Assembly (NCBI GenBank): GCA_036365145.1
Contig: JAEOAD010000015.1
Span: 37,215,501-37,279,500 of the forward strand
Direction of reading: 5' to 3'
DNA length: 64,000 nucleotides
Source: Orientallactaga sibirica
Lineage: Eukaryota; Chordata; Mammalia; Rodentia; Dipodidae
Part shown: positions 22,957-35,118 of the stretch, one piece after another
How positions within the stretch are numbered: the stretch's first letter is position 1
Layout: every line of letters begins with the position of its first letter
The notes under the pieces: generated by a model
The model's input: only the letters and a program-made list of their open reading frames with translations
What the model was told of the DNA's origin: nothing
Databases searched by the model: none
Program-made: the position numbers and the translations under genes

Positions 22957-23487
22957 AGACTGAACCCTAGGAGGAAGATATTTAGTGGTCAGGGAGGTGA
23001 CAGAAATCTTTCTAATGAGGATGAACAACCAGTGAAGACAGAAGAAAACCAGAATGAGGCAGTACAATAAAGAAAATGTTTTACGGGAAACCAGGTTTTT
23101 CTGTAGTAAATTATGCCATTAGATCACATAATTTTAGGAATGGGGTTGATTTGACACTTATGATTGTGAAAGACTTTGGTGATTTTGAACAACAGCAATT
23201 TTAGTACAATGGTATGATCAAAAACACGTCATTAAATTTAAGAAAATTGATGTGAAGATTAACTGATGTAATGAATATGAGCATATATGATACAAGACAA
23301 GACACACAGTACTGTCGACATATCCCTCCCATCCGTCTTTCAAAAGTAGGGTGCAAGACAATAAACTAGAATGTCAAGAGGGTAAGAATGGGAATAATAT
23401 AGTATATGAAGACAATATAGTATATCAGTGATGGAGAAGAAGCTGTACTTAGTTCAGGTGCCTCCTGGAGGAGTTCTTTCTTGAATA
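22957..23487. other. Unrecognised intergenic stretch
   Basis: Purine-rich, with no frame, repeat family or RNA gene recognised. Confidence 0.45.
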
Positions 23488-23682
23488 TTTTATTTTACTT
23501 TATTTTATTTATGAGAGACTGAGAGAGAGAGAGAGACAGAGAGAATGGACATGGCAGAGCCTCTAGCCACTGCAAAGAAACTCCAGACACATGTGCCAGT
23601 TTGTGCATCTGGCTCACATGGGTACTGGGATCCTTAGGCTTTGCAGGCAAGCACCTTAACAGCTAAGTCATCTCTCCAGCCC
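23488..23682 (-). mobile_element. tRNA-derived SINE, type 1
   Basis: Antisense: (TTTTA)n tail, GA tract, 'ctctagccactgcaaagaaa', 'gtgcatctggctcacatggg', 'gctttgcaggcaagcacctt' and head 'catctctccagccc'. Confidence 0.92.
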
Positions 23683-24394
23683 AGGATTTCCTTTTATAGG
23701 TGAGGGAGATTCATTGAAGATTTGACATCAGAAAGGTCTCATAATAAAAACTGACATATTTCCTGTGTCTTCTTTAGTAGTTTACTCAGAGGTGCTAAAA
23801 AAAGTTTTATTAATTAAAGCAATTTAGTTCTTAATAATTTATAAAAGAATCCCAATTCTCCTGGAGAGAATCCAAATGTCCATTCCTTTCAAATTGTGCT
23901 AATAGTATTCATTTGGCCATTTTAATCCATTTCCTTCTTAATATATTTTCTGTTGGGCTTCATGAAATCCAACATAAATTTCACTATGAGAAAATTGTTT
24001 GACAGAATTATCTAACAACGGGCCACAACTATAGACTGTCAGGGTGTAGCTTATAGCTGACTCATCCCTTCATGTCTATATGATCCTCTAAAATCAGACA
24101 TGATAGCAACCATTTATATGTTCCATGAATTGAGATCATCTCTCCAACCATTTGGAAAATTTGAATATGTGATTTTAAAAGTTTTTCCAAGAGTATTTTT
24201 AAACCATATTATTTTATCCCCTGCATACTAGTCTTTTTGAAGCATAGTCTCCCTTCTAGCTAGGGCTTTGGCTTAGCATATCCATATCAGTCTATCAGGA
24301 GGCTGATACTGTTTCCTTTGCCTTCTCTTTTGAAAGAGAGAAATTTAATGAAACTTCATTGTAGGCTTGTTGTGTGAGGGAAGCATCATGGGAT
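23683..24394. other. Unrecognised intergenic stretch
   Basis: No gene, and no recognised repeat. Confidence 0.45.
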
Positions 24395-24550
24395 AGTAGA
24401 AAGAGCAATGGATTAGGAAACAGGGACCTGGACTTTATCCCAGATGTGCCAGTTTGCTACTGATGTGTTGACTTCTCCAAGATACTTTTTTCACATAAGT
24501 CAAAACTTTCTTATATCAAAAATAAGGAAGTAATGTTAAATATTATACTC
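24395..24550 (+). repeat. MIR-like ancient SINE relic
   Basis: 'gatagtagaaagagcaatgg', 'ggacctggactttatcccag', 'cagtttgctactgatgtg' and 'aaataaggaagtaatg' follow the MIR consensus from tRNA-like head to tail. Confidence 0.65.
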
Positions 24551-24799
24551 TAGTCAGTTATTCTACAAATATTCTCTTGTTGGTTTAGATACATGTACTA
24601 GTGAGAGTGGCAATAAAAAAGAGATACGCTTCTTGCTGTTGAGGGGCCTGAGTAAGAGAGATAGAGACAGAAACAATGCAAGGAAGTTACGTGAAAGAAG
24701 TGTGCAAAGACTGGAGTGTAGCACTATAAGTGAAGGGCAACTAGAGCTGGAGTGATCAGGAAATTCTTTAACATGGAAAACACAAAGCTTAAACTAAAT

Positions 24800-25320
24800 A
24801 TTTAAAAATTATCTGGATTATAACACTTTTTCATACAGTGAGTAGAACTGACAATTGGTATGACTATTTTGAAAAAATAATATAAAAGTATATTTCAAGA
24901 AAGTATGTATATGCCATTTTGTTTTGTACATAAATAATAATTTTTTTAGTTCCAAAATATACTTAATTCTTCAAAAAGATACCTAAGATATTCCTACTGC
25001 AATACTTGTTTTAACCAAATTTTGGATTATCTTCAACTGTAGAATTGAATTTAAGTCATTACATAGAATACCATACAGCACTGAGAATAAAATACTGTAT
25101 TTGTAACAACAAAAGTAATGTTAAGAGAAGGGATTAGAAGAAAAATCTATATCACATGATCTCATTCATACAAAGTTAAAAGCAGACAAAACTAATCTAT
25201 AGTATTAAAAGCCAAGATGACAATTCTACTTGGTAGATTAATAATATCTAGAAAGACAGTTTTGGAGCGCTGGTTATGTTCTGTTCCTTGATAATGAGGG
25301 CTATATTTGAAGGAATAATG
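24800..25320 (+). mobile_element. Ancient L1 (L1M-type) 3' end
   Basis: Matches the old mammalian L1 3' terminus in order: 'agaataccatacagcactga', 'gatctcattcatacaaag', 'gcagacaaaactaatctata' and 'gttatgttctgttccttgat'. It belongs to a pan-mammalian layer and not to the lineage L1s seen elsewhere here. Confidence 0.7.
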
Positions 25321-26261
25321 GGGTTCTGAAGTAGAATAAGATGTGTTTTTGTAATTTGGATGGATTTCTATATGTATGATGTATTAAATATTAATTTTAC
25401 CAACATTAATAAGAGGTAGTGAAGATCATCACAAAGAAATTTTGTTCTAACTGGAAAAAAAACATGAATACAGAGGGCAAGCCTTTAAAACCATACTCAT
25501 ATTTCATTTCTGAATGCTATGATTATAATATTAATTTTTATTTTTTCATAACAAAACATTAATGATACATATTTTATTCAAATAGCAAATATAGTGAAAA
25601 TAGTAATAGAAATAACTTCAATTCCTTTTTCTATACAATTGAGTACTTATAGGAACAAGACCAAACAACAGGAACAATTTTACTTGAGTTTATATACTAA
25701 CTATATTTTCAATATCTGTATTTCATCATTAACCTGTATAGAACCTTTCAAACAAGCATACACTAATTATTGAATGAATGCATTAGATCACCATCTGAAA
25801 CACACACACACATACCACGTAGCGAGAAAGAGAGAGAAAGCCCAGTGACATACATATTGTAAATATGCCTGATTATTTACAAAGGAGCTAAGAATATTGA
25901 GCTGAGTTTGTGAGCCATAAAATATCATTTTACCCAGCACTTCAACATTATACAGTTTTTTTTCTCTCAGAACCATGATGATTTTCATGCAATAATAATG
26001 AGACATTATTTATATTGAAAAGTACTAGGTAAAATGATCACTGCATTCAACAATTTAAGATCGTCTAGAATATTCTTAAAAATATTAAAAGGTATCTTTG
26101 GAGACATTAGGACAAAATCAAGGTCAAATTCTAGACATTACAGGTAAACTGTAGCTTTTTTTTCTACCTGAGTTTCTCTACCAAGTACTTTCTCAAATTT
26201 AGTGACCTCAGCATAAAATATTGATTTCTGTAGTTTAATGTATAATAATAGCAAGAACTTT
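25321..26261. other. Unrecognised AT-rich stretch
   Basis: No gene. There is a short (CA)n at about 25,798-25,812. The minus-strand 72-codon frame at 25,788-26,006 has no recognisable feature. Confidence 0.45.
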
Positions 26262-26456
26262 TTTATTTTATTTTATTTTATTTTATTTTATTTTATTTTA
26301 TTTTATTTTATTGGTTTTTTTGAGGTACTGTCTCACTGTAGCTCATGCTGACCTGGAATTCACTCTGTATTCTCAGGTTGGCCTTGAACTTATGGCGATC
26401 CTCCTCCCTCTGCCTCCCAAGTGCTGGGATTAAAGGCGTGTGCCATCACGCCTGGC
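26262..26456 (-). mobile_element. B1-type SINE with (TTTTA)n tail
   Basis: A run of ten TTTTA units (26,262-26,310) leads into an antisense B1 ('ctgacctggaattcactct', 'cccaagtgctgggattaaag', 'gccatcacgcctggct'). The pentamer run is the expanded A-tail of the SINE. Confidence 0.92.
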
Positions 26457-26469
26457 TTAATTTTATTTT

Positions 26470-26805
26470 TTATGTGTGTAGATGGGTATAAAGTGTATGT
26501 GTTTGTTTATGCAATAGCACTAATTTGAGGTCTGAGGAAGACATGGGAGTATTTGTCCTTTTCTTGCATTTTGCTTGATACAGCATCTCCCTTGTTGTTT
26601 GTTTCTAAAATTGCTTTGTGTGCACCAGTCTAGCTAGCCCACAAGCTGCTAGATTCCTTGCTTCCCATTGCTGTAGACACATTGAGATCACAGGCACATG
26701 TGGCTCTTTGTAGTCACTTTTATGTGGGTGCTGGGCAATCAAACTTGGGTCAGCAGGCTTTCAAGCAATTGTCTTTAACTGTAGACCCATTGCATCAGGC
26801 CCAGG
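26470..26805 (-). repeat. B3-like old rodent SINE
   Basis: Antisense B3/B2-superfamily order: 'ggtctgaggaagacatggg', 'catctcccttgttgtttgt', 'gtgggtgctgggcaatcaaa' and 'caagcaattgtctttaactg'. It is diverged, so the exact family is uncertain. Confidence 0.5.
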
Positions 26806-26879
26806 AATGTTCTTTGAACAATATGGTTATGCAATGGTTAGTCAGTCTTGGTTGTAAATGTGGCAAGTTTTAGAATCAC

Positions 26880-27190
26880 TGTGGAAATATATTTCTGAAC
26901 ATGTCTTTGAGGGATTTTCTAGATTATGTTAACTGTGGTAGAAAGATCCACCCTAAATGAAAGTGGTACCATACCATGAGCTGGGAGTCCTGGACTGCAT
27001 AGAAAAGAAAAAACTAGCTTATCATCAGCATTCATCACTCTGTTTCCTGACATTAGATGCAAAGTGGCCATTACTTTCATGCTCTTGTCTCCATGCATTC
27101 TCTTGTAAGATAGATTATAAGGTTGAATTGTGATTCAAGTTGCTTTTGTCAGGAATTTTGTCACAGCAAGGAGGAATATAACTAATATAG
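26880..27190 (+). repeat. Possible rodent LTR remnant
   Basis: 'gctgggagtcctggactgca', 'catcactctgtttcctgaca', 'caagttgcttttgtcagga' and 'ttttgtcacagcaaggagga' resemble the 3' half of a common rodent LTR ending in 'aagtaactaat'. The family name was not recalled with certainty. Confidence 0.4.
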
Positions 27191-27417
27191 GTTGATACTA
27201 GAACATCTACTGGCTCACTTATTATGTTATAATATTTTCGTTGTTCCTGTAGATTCACTTTCCCCATTTTCTTCCTTACTCAGTGGTCTAGGAAGCTGAT
27301 CTTAATGGATCAAATCAGCAGGTCCCCTTGTACTCTAGCTTTGAGGCACTGGCAGATGCCAAGCTGGGAAATTAATAGGCTCATAATTTTATTCCTTTTA
27401 TCTTTTCAAAAATCTTA
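27191..27417. other. Unrecognised stretch
   Basis: Nothing recognised between the LTR-like remnant and the next SINE. Confidence 0.45.
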
Positions 27418-27644
27418 TTAATTTTTATTTTTATTTATGAGAGAGAGAAAGAAAGAAGCAGATAGAGAGATAGAAAGAGAGAGAAAGAGAGAGAATGGGC
27501 ATACCAAGGCCTTTGATCACTGCAAACAAATTCCAGATGCGTGTGCTACCTTGTGCACCTGGATTACATGAGTCCTGGAGAATCAAACCTAGGTTCTTTG
27601 GGTTTGCAGGCAAGCGACTTAACAGCTAAGCGATCCTCCCAGAC
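27418..27644 (-). mobile_element. tRNA-derived SINE, type 1
   Basis: Antisense: A/T tail, GA tract to 27,495, 'gatcactgcaaacaaattcc', 'gtgcacctggattacatgag', 'gtttgcaggcaagcgactta' and head near 27,640. Confidence 0.9.
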
Positions 27645-27649
27645 CTATT

Positions 27650-28160
27650 CCTTTTCTCTTAAAGTACTTTTATATTTAAAATCAATGGAATTGGAAAAAA
27701 TTATACAAAGTAAGGTAACCCAAGCACAGAGAGACAAAAATTACATGTTCTCACTCATATATAGATGCTAATTTTTAATGATTTTTTTTGAGGTAGCTTC
27801 TTACTCCAGGCTGACCTGGAGCTCAATCTTTATCCCAGGTCTACTTAATATCACAGCCACCTGAGTTGTGGGATTAAAGCCCTGTGCCACCATGCCTGGC
27901 CCATATTTTTCAATGTTTATTTGTATATAAATAAGGGAATATGAGACTGAGTGTGGTCTAAGCTTCTAAGTAGAAGACCTTGAGAGGGGGCAAGAGATGA
28001 TGAAAGGGAAGTAAAAAGGAAATGAGTTGTATGAAAGCTGATTGGGTGGGGGATAGAGCACAAGGGAAGAGCAGGAAAAAAATGGAAGGGAACGGAAACA
28101 AAAGAATTGTTTGAAATCACCATAGTGAATCCTAAGTCTTTGTATTCTAACGAAAAACAA
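27650..28160 (+). mobile_element. L1 ORF2 terminus and 3'UTR fragment
   Basis: The plus-strand frame MELEKIIQSKVTQAQRDKNY near 27,690 matches the extreme C-terminus of L1 ORF2. A purine-rich 3'UTR follows (27,906-28,160). A B1 (27,781-27,903, antisense) splits it. The element is 5'-truncated. Confidence 0.7.
27781..27903 (-). mobile_element. B1-type SINE, degenerate
   Basis: Antisense B1 blocks 'ccaggctgacctggagctca' and 'gtgggattaaagccctgtgc', then 'caccatgcctggc'. It is shortened internally. Confidence 0.8.
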
Positions 28161-28184
28161 ATTTAAGCCACGCTTTTGATTCTT

Positions 28185-28650
28185 TGCACCCGGCTGTGTG
28201 CAGTTGATTGCAGCGGTTGGAGTGAGTAGCCAGAACCATTTCCCTGTTCGTCCCAGTTCCCTGGTCCAGGTTCCCTGTGCCTGATGGTATTTAGGTAGGC
28301 ACAGCATGGAGTGAATAGGCCAGATCCCAGCTTCCCAGCTCCTCCCAGCTCTTCCCAGCTCCTCCCAGCTCCCTGATCTGGGTTTCTTGTGCCAAATGGT
28401 GTGCGGGCATGCATGGCATGATGAATTGAATAGGCCAGACCCCTGTTCCCTGCTCCTTTAGCTCCCTGGTCCAGGTTCCCTGCACTGTACTGTGTGCAAG
28501 CAGGCATAGAGGCATGGAGTGTTTAGGCCAGATCCCTGTTGCTGGATCCTCCCAGGTCCCTGGTCCAAGTACCAGGCATGGGAGGGTGTGTGGGCAGGAC
28601 CAGCAAGGAGTGAGTAGGCCAGATCCCTGTTCCCTGGCCCCTCTGCATCA
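28185..28650 (+). repeat. Tandem array of ~90-115-bp units, possible L1 5'UTR monomers
   Basis: The phrase taggccagatccc or a close variant recurs at about 28,316, 28,431, 28,525 and 28,616, with a degraded one near 28,228. Each is followed by 'tccctggtccaggttccc'-like text. Unit spacing is 88, 115, 94 and 91; the 115-base unit carries an internal ctcctcccag expansion. The array is GC-rich against an AT-rich background. Minus-strand frames across it are repeats of the same peptide. The position before L1-like coding sequence suggests promoter monomers. Confidence 0.75.
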
Positions 28651-28769
28651 AGGATGCCTAGTCCTACAATGGAAACCTCCAATTAAATCATAGAGAAAAC
28701 AACAAAAATTAATTCCCAAAATCAAAACACAGCAAGCAATGAGACCCTGATAAGGCTGAAGGAGATAAA
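28651..28769 (+). other. Possible L1 5' linker / ORF1 start remnant
   Basis: An A-rich stretch directly after the tandem array. With 29,105-29,190 (frame reading FSELEANHQRTNNHINEIEEN, coiled-coil-like) it could be the start of an L1 ORF1 split by the L1 3' end between them. The assignment rests on context. Confidence 0.4.
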
Positions 28770-29100
28770 CACAGAGAACATCTAACTCTTACTAAGCCAG
28801 ATATTCCAGAGACACAGAGACTCCCAAAACCTCATCACTGAAGTAGAGGTAAAATGACCCCAGTGTGACTCAGGGAAATTTGCAGAAGAGGGGGCGGAAA
28901 GAATGTTAGAGCCACAAGTTGGGGCATTACACACAGAGACTTGGCCTATCCCCCATAACTCTTGACTACCCCCACAATGCATGACCCACATTCCCCATTG
29001 ATGACGGTCCCTATGGAAGTGGGAGGACAGGGAGGAGGATAATGGAGTCACCACTGTGAATGTAAAATTAGAATAATATAAATAAAACTAAATTTAAAAA
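28770..29100 (+). mobile_element. Short L1 3'-end insertion, type B
   Basis: The last ~330 bases of an L1: 'cctcatcactgaagtagag', 'tttgcagaagagggggcgg', 'cacaatgcatgacccacatt' and a terminal 'aaataaaactaaatttaaaa' tail. It matches the 3' end at 39,030-39,330 and, in antisense, those at 8.9, 45.8, 52.0 and 63.7 kb. It is a severely 5'-truncated retrotransposition product. Confidence 0.85.
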
Positions 29101-30539
29101 AAGATTCAGTGAACTAGAAGCAAACCATCAAAGAACCAACAATCATATCAATGAAATTGAAGAGAATCATCTCTTAGAGCATTCAGGTTTTATTTTTTTT
29201 TTGACAACTTTTTTAACTGTAGATAATATCCCATGGTACTTGCCTCCCTCCCCCTTTGAAACTTCACTCTCCATCATATCCCCTCCCCCTCTCAATCAGT
29301 CTCTTTTCAGTTTGATATCATCATCTTTTCCTCCTATTATGATGGTCTTGTGTAGATAGTGTCAGGCACTGTGAGGTCATAGATATCCAGGCCATTTTGT
29401 GTCTGGAGGAGCACATTGCAAGGAGTCCAACTTTTCCTTTGGCTCTTACATTCTTCCTGCCCCCTCTTCCACAATGGACCCTGAGCCTTGGAAGGTGGGT
29501 TTGAGATGTTTCAGTGCTGAGGACTCCTCTGTCACTTCTCAGCACCATGGTGCCTTCTGTGTCATCCCAAGTCACCACCATCTGAAAAGTGAGAGTAGCA
29601 TTAATATATGGGTGTGGACATTAAGAGGAGTGTTTACTGGTCAGTTTGGTGAGCATAGTATGTACATTTAGTCTGACATGAGCAGATGTTACACCCTTAG
29701 GGCTCAAGACTATCCTGTTGTAGGTTTTCAGTATCAGGGATATATTGCCTCCCATGGAGAGGACCTCTAGTCCAATTAGAGAGTGGTTGGTTCCCCCCAA
29801 TAACAGACATGCCACTATTGCACCCGTTGGCTCATTTGGCCTGGCTGGCCAAATTTAAAGCTTACAGTGTTCACTGTTGAATACCTTCACTGGTGTTTTC
29901 TCTCTCCCATTGAACTGCATGCAGTGTAGCTTTTTCCAACTTTCTGTCAGCTGGTCCACTTGGAGAGGAGGCTTTCAGCTGAGCTCCAGCAGGATTTCTC
30001 ACTGACCTTATTGCCCAAGTATGTGGAGACTTCAGCAATAGGATCTTACCATCTATTCCTGGTGGGAAACTAAGGGCCTTGGCAATGGCCTATAATGTTT
30101 TGAGGATATCTATGACCTCCCAGGCCAACAACTCACTAGAAGGTATCCCAACCCTGGCCCTGAAACTTTTCTAATAACAATCTATGGCTTCTGAGTATTC
30201 CATTGTCTAGAAAAGTAGGTTTCCATATGACTTATTTATATCCTCTTTGATTTTGATTAGCCCTCCCTCCACCTTTCCTTTACTCAATCTCTTCTCCTGA
30301 CCTCACTTAGGCCTTTTCACCCCAATGAATCTGTTATTCTACTTACATATATACAATAACCATCCTATTAAGTCCCCCTCCCTACCTTTCTATTTCCTTT
30401 ATATCCCCTGTCTAGTTTACTGGCTTCTGCTACTGAATTTTATTTTTGCTCACATAGAAGTCCAATTATTTGTAGCTAGGATCCACATATGAGAGAGAAC
30501 ACGTGATGTTTGGCTTTCTGGGCCTCGGTTACCTCACTA

Positions 30540-33150
30540 AGTATAATCCTTTCCAGATCCATCCATTTTTCCACCAAATTTCATAACTTTCTTTTTCTTT
30601 ACCACTGAGTAGAACTCCATTGTGTAAATGTGCCACATCTTCATTATCCACTCATCAGTTGAGGGACATCTAGGCTGGTTCCATTTCCTAGTTATTGTGA
30701 AGAGAATGGCAATAAACATGGTCGAGCAAGTATCTCTAAGGTAGTGAAACAAGTCCTTAGGATATATGCTTAGGAGTGGTATAACTGGGTCATATGGTAG
30801 ATTTATTTAGCTGCCTTAGGAACCTCCACAGTGATTTCTACAATGGCTGCACCAGATTGCATTCCCACCAACAGTGTAGAAGGGTTCCTGTTTTTCCGCA
30901 TCCTTGCGAGCATTTATAGTCACTTGTTTTCATGATGGTAGCCAATCTGACAGGAGTGAGATGGAATCTCAACGTAGTTTTAATCTGCATTTCCCTAATG
31001 ACTAGGGATATAGAACATCTTTTTTTAGATTTTTATATGCCATCTGTATTTCTTCTTCTGAAAACTCTCTATTGAGTTCCATAACCCATTTTTAAATTGG
31101 GTTCTTTGATTTATTATTATTTAATTTTTGAGGTCTTTGTATATCATAGATATTAACCTTCTGTCAGAGGTATAGCTGGCAAAGATTTTCTCCGATTGTT
31201 TAGGTTGCCTCTTTGCTCTATTTACAATGTCCTTAGCTGTACAAAACTTTGTAATTTCACGAGGTCCCAGTGGTTGATCTGTGGTTTTATTTCCCAATCA
31301 ATTTGGGTTATATTCAGAAAGTCGTTGCCAAAACCAATATGTTGAAGGGTTTTCCCTACTTTTTCCTCTAGCAGTTTCAGAGTTTCAGGTCTGATATTAA
31401 CGTCTTTGATCCATTTGGACTTGATTCTTGTACATGGAGAGAGATAAGGATCTATTTTCATCCTTCTACAGATACATATCCAGTTTTCCCAGGACCACTT
31501 GCTAAAGAGGCTGTCTTTTCTCCAATGAGCATTATTGGCATTTTTGACAAAGATCAGGTGGCTATAGCTACCCAGAATTATATCAGGGTCCTCTATTCTG
31601 TTCCATTGATCTACATGTCTGTTTTTGTGCCAGTACCATGCTCTTTTTGTTACTATGGCTCTGTAATATACATTAAAATCAGGTATGATGATACCACCAG
31701 CCTTGTTTTTGTTGCTCAAAATTGTTTTAGATATCTGAGGTGTTTTATGCTTCCAAATGAAGTTTTGGATTGTTTTTTTTTTTTCTATTTCCATGAAGAA
31801 TGCCATTGGAATGTTGATGGGGATTGCATTAAATGTGTAGATTGCTTTTGGTAGGATTGCCATTTTCACAATATTGATTCTTCCAGTCCAAGAACAAGGG
31901 ATGTTTTTCCATTTCCTAGTGTCTTCTGTAATTTCTCACTTGAGTGTTTTAAAGTTCTTATTGTAGAGATCCTTCACTTCCTTGGTTTGGCTTAACCCAA
32001 GGTACTTTATTTATTTATTTATTTTGATGCAATTGTGAATGGAGTGATTCTCTGATTTCATCCTTTGTGTGTTTGTTGTTAGCATATAGGAAGGCTACTG
32101 ATTTCTGTGTGTTTATTTTGTATCCTGCTACATGGCTATAGGCATTTATCAGCTCTAACAGTTTGCTGGTAGAGTATTCATGGTCCTTTTTGTATAGAAT
32201 CATATCATCTGCAAATGAAGATAACTTGATCTCTTCCTTCCCAATTCATATCCCTTTTATGTGTGTCTCTTGCCTTATTGCTATGGCTAGGACTTCTAGT
32301 TCTATATTAAATAAAAGTGGGGACAGTGGACACCCTTGTTTGTACCTGATTTTAGTGGAAAAGCTTCAAGTTTTTCTCCATTTAGCATTATGTTGGTTGT
32401 GGGTTTGTCATAAATAGCCTTTATTATGTTGAGATATGTTCCTTCTATTCCCAGTCTTTGTAGGACTTTTATCATGAGGGGATGCTGGTTTTTTCAAATG
32501 CATTTTCTGCATTTAATGAGATGATCATGTGATTTTTATCCTTCAGTCCAATTATATAATGTATTACATTTATCAATTTGTGTATGTTGAACCATCCGTG
32601 CATCTCTGTGATAAAAGACTACTTAGTCAGGATGAATGATCTTTCTGATATATTCTTGTATTCTGTTTGCCAATATTTTGTTGAGAATATTTGCATTTTT
32701 GTTCATGAGGGAGATTGGTCTGTAATTTTCCTTTTTTGTTCTATCTTAGTCTGGTTTTGGGTCAGGGTGATGCTGGTTTCATAGAAGGAGTTTAGTAGGA
32801 TTCCTTCCTCTTCTATTTAATGGAAAAGTTTAAGAAGCATTGGTGTTAGTTCTTCCATGAAGGTCCAGTAAAATTCAACAGTGAATCTATCTGGGCCTGG
32901 AATTTTTTTATTTGGGAGATTTTCTATAACTGCTTGGATCTCCATACTTGTTATAGGTCTATTTAAATGGTAAATCTCATCTTGATTTAATTTAGGTAGG
33001 TCATATAAATGAAGGAAATCATCCATTTCTTTTAGATTTTCAAACTTAGTGGAATATATGTTCTTATAGTTTGTCCCTATGATTTTTTAAATCTCCCTGG
33101 TATCTGTTGTAATGGTTCCTTTTTTATCTCTGATTTTACTAATTTGTATC
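30540..33150 (-). pseudogene. L1 ORF2 pseudogene, RT to C-terminus
   Basis: Better preserved than the copy at 2.2-5.9 kb. A 215-codon frame at 31,869-31,222 covers the thumb and C-terminal region ([20 protein letters not shown], then [20 protein letters not shown], then [19 protein letters not shown]). Near 32,203 the catalytic box reads FADDMILY, intact. At 33,026-32,817 is the RT entry region ([18 protein letters not shown]). The ORF2 C-terminus lies at 30,752-30,540. Frameshifts between these frames make the gene inactive. The upstream part continues at 35,124-35,430 beyond the LTR element. Confidence 0.92.
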
Positions 33151-33534
33151 TGTGGTAGTTTGAATATATGTCCCCCAATATATTCAATGTTTTATTACTT
33201 TATAGTTTGCATCTTCAATCACCTTGCTAGAGGCAATGTCACTGGGGGCTGGTCTTAAGGTGTGGGTTTGAGATTCCATTGTAAAGATATGCAAATGTGC
33301 CTAGCAGGAGTTCCTGAAGCGTGCTGTGTGACCTTTTGGCTGTAGTTTTGCTCTGTGTGCTGTGGTGGCTGGTTGGCTTTTGCTCTCTTGCCTGGTCCTG
33401 TGGAGAGCAGGCCGCTTCTCTTGCCATTATGGAACTTCCCCTGGATCTGTAAGCTTCAATAAATAATATCCCTTCCTCCATAACTGTGCCTGGTCTGGAA
33501 GTTCATCTCAGCGAACCTGAAGCTGTCTGCTACA
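33151..33534 (+). repeat. 5' LTR
   Basis: TG...CA termini. It contains 'cttcaataaataatatccc', which holds an AATAAA polyadenylation signal near its 3' part. Four of the six differences from the other LTR are CpG/TpG or CpG/CpA changes. Confidence 0.95.
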
Positions 33535-34734
33535 GTAAAGTGGTACCGAGGAGTGTGGGGTGAGATGAACCTGACCGTGTGGATATTCGCCTTTTGGAAC
33601 CTTAGTTTTGGAGGAATGGGCATGGACTTGGTGTTTGTAACTGAAGGTGCCTTCTGGAGTGGTAAGCCAAGTTTTATGGACTATTCTGATGAGAGTTTGA
33701 GAATGCTAAGTGCAGACAGTATTAAACTTTGAGGCTTGGCTTATGAGCTCTCTAAGGGGAAGGAAAGACTGCAGAGGACTTTGTTGGAACTGGGCTACTG
33801 GCATAAGGGATGGCTACGTTCTGCTATCCAGGCCCAGAAAGTTTGATCAAGCTTAAATTTGTAATGGACGGATGTGCTTGGCTAAAGATATTGGACTGAG
33901 ATTTTAAGATTTTAAGTTGGAAAACCTGAAGCAAGTTAAAAATAGAGGCATTGAGACTGGTTTAGCTGCTATTGTCAAACGCATTAGCAATCTTAAGGAA
34001 GGTGGAAGGAAGGTGGCCCGACTTGATTTACATTAAAACAATGGAGAGGATGCCTGAGGAAAGACTGTTAGAAATGCAAACTCTTTGGAAAGAGTTGACT
34101 GGAGAAGGAACCTGCTTTTCAAGGCTATGGTTTATTTTGTCCCTGGATTTAGAATATGGCTGTGTCCTGCACACCTGGTATTAGTTTTGGAAATATGAAA
34201 AATGCATGGAGTGCTCATGAGTTGCACACGGTTCCAGGAGCCGCTGCTGAGATGCAGCATGAGGCAGGGCATGAAGACCCTCAAGAATAGGCTGCAAGAG
34301 CCTTTGGAAGATGGACCGTGGTTTGCATGGAGACCTGAAGATGTTTTGGATATACCAGGACTGTGCAAAAGGGCTACCATGGAGTGCAGTGTTGGCATGG
34401 GATGAAAGTTTTCCCTGGCGACTCTGCCCAGCTGGAGGGGCGAAATTGGAAAACCTGGAGACTGTTAGTCTCTGGTTATTTTGAACTTGAACTGCAGAAG
34501 TTTGATGACTGTTGATGGTGGTTGAGTTTGCAATATTCTAGTTTCTCCTTGTTATGCCTTATACCAGTTAAAATGTTTACTCTGTGCCTTTACATTGTTG
34601 AAAGTATTTAACTTGTTTGATTTTACAGGACTCACTATCTTAAGTTGATCAAGACTGTGAGAACCTTTGAAATTGGACTGAGTACAATTTACAATGTGTG
34701 ATAGTGATAAATATATTGGGGGCCAGGGGCGGAA
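33535..34734 (+). other. Internal region of the LTR element, non-coding
   Basis: 1200 bases from the primer-binding-like site to the polypurine tract. The largest frames (33,972-34,184 plus; 34,398-34,132 minus) show no protease, RT or capsid motif. Replication would have needed proteins supplied by another element. Confidence 0.8.
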
Positions 34735-35118
34735 TGTGGTAGTTTGAATATATGTCCCCCAATATATTCAATGTTTTATTACTTTATAGTTTGCATCTTC
34801 AATCGCCTTGCTAGAGGCAATGTCACTGGGGGCTGGTCTTAAGGTGTGGGTTTGAGATTCCATTGTAAAGATATGCAAATGTGCCTAGCAGGAGTTCCTG
34901 AAGTGTGCTGTGTGACCTTTTGGCTGTAGTTTTGCTCTGTGTGCTGTGGTGGCTGGTTGGCTTTTGCTCTCTTGCCTGGTCCTGTGGAGAGCAGGCCGCT
35001 TCTCTTGCTATTATGGAACTTCCCCTGGATCTGTAAGCTTCAGTAAATAATATCCCTTCCTCCATAACTGTGCCCGGTCTGGAAGTTCATCTCAGTGAAC
35101 CTGAAGCTGTCTGCTACA
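34735..35118 (+). repeat. 3' LTR
   Basis: Same length as the 5' LTR, about 98.4% identical. The AATAAA of the 5' LTR reads agtaaataa here because of one of the six transitions. It is followed immediately by the target duplication gtatc. Confidence 0.95.

Larger units (their letters stand above)
33151..35118 (+). mobile_element. Complete non-autonomous LTR retrotransposon, MaLR/ERVL type
   Basis: Two 384-base LTRs, TGTGGTAG...CTGCTACA, enclose 1200 bases. A perfect 5-base duplication, gtatc, flanks the whole at 33,146-33,150 and 35,119-35,123, inside L1 ORF2. Just inside the 5' LTR, tggtaccgaggagtg fits a tRNA-primer binding site of the kind known in MaLR/ERVL elements. Just before the 3' LTR, ggccaggggcggaa is a polypurine tract. 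The internal part has no gag or pol; its frames are short. The LTRs differ at 6 of 384 positions, all transitions. Confidence 0.95.

Noticed and set aside
28185..28650. CRISPR-like array
   Set aside because: Units are imperfect, contiguous and lack unique spacers; the context is mammalian.
28163..28682. Overlapping minus-strand frames of 74-114 codons with repeated peptide blocks
   Set aside because: They follow the tandem unit of the GC-rich array in several phases at once, so they reflect repeat structure and not a repeat protein.
33972..34405. Possible gag/pol remnant in the LTR element
   Set aside because: The three short frames on both strands contain no retroviral motif; the interior is typical of non-coding MaLR-like elements.
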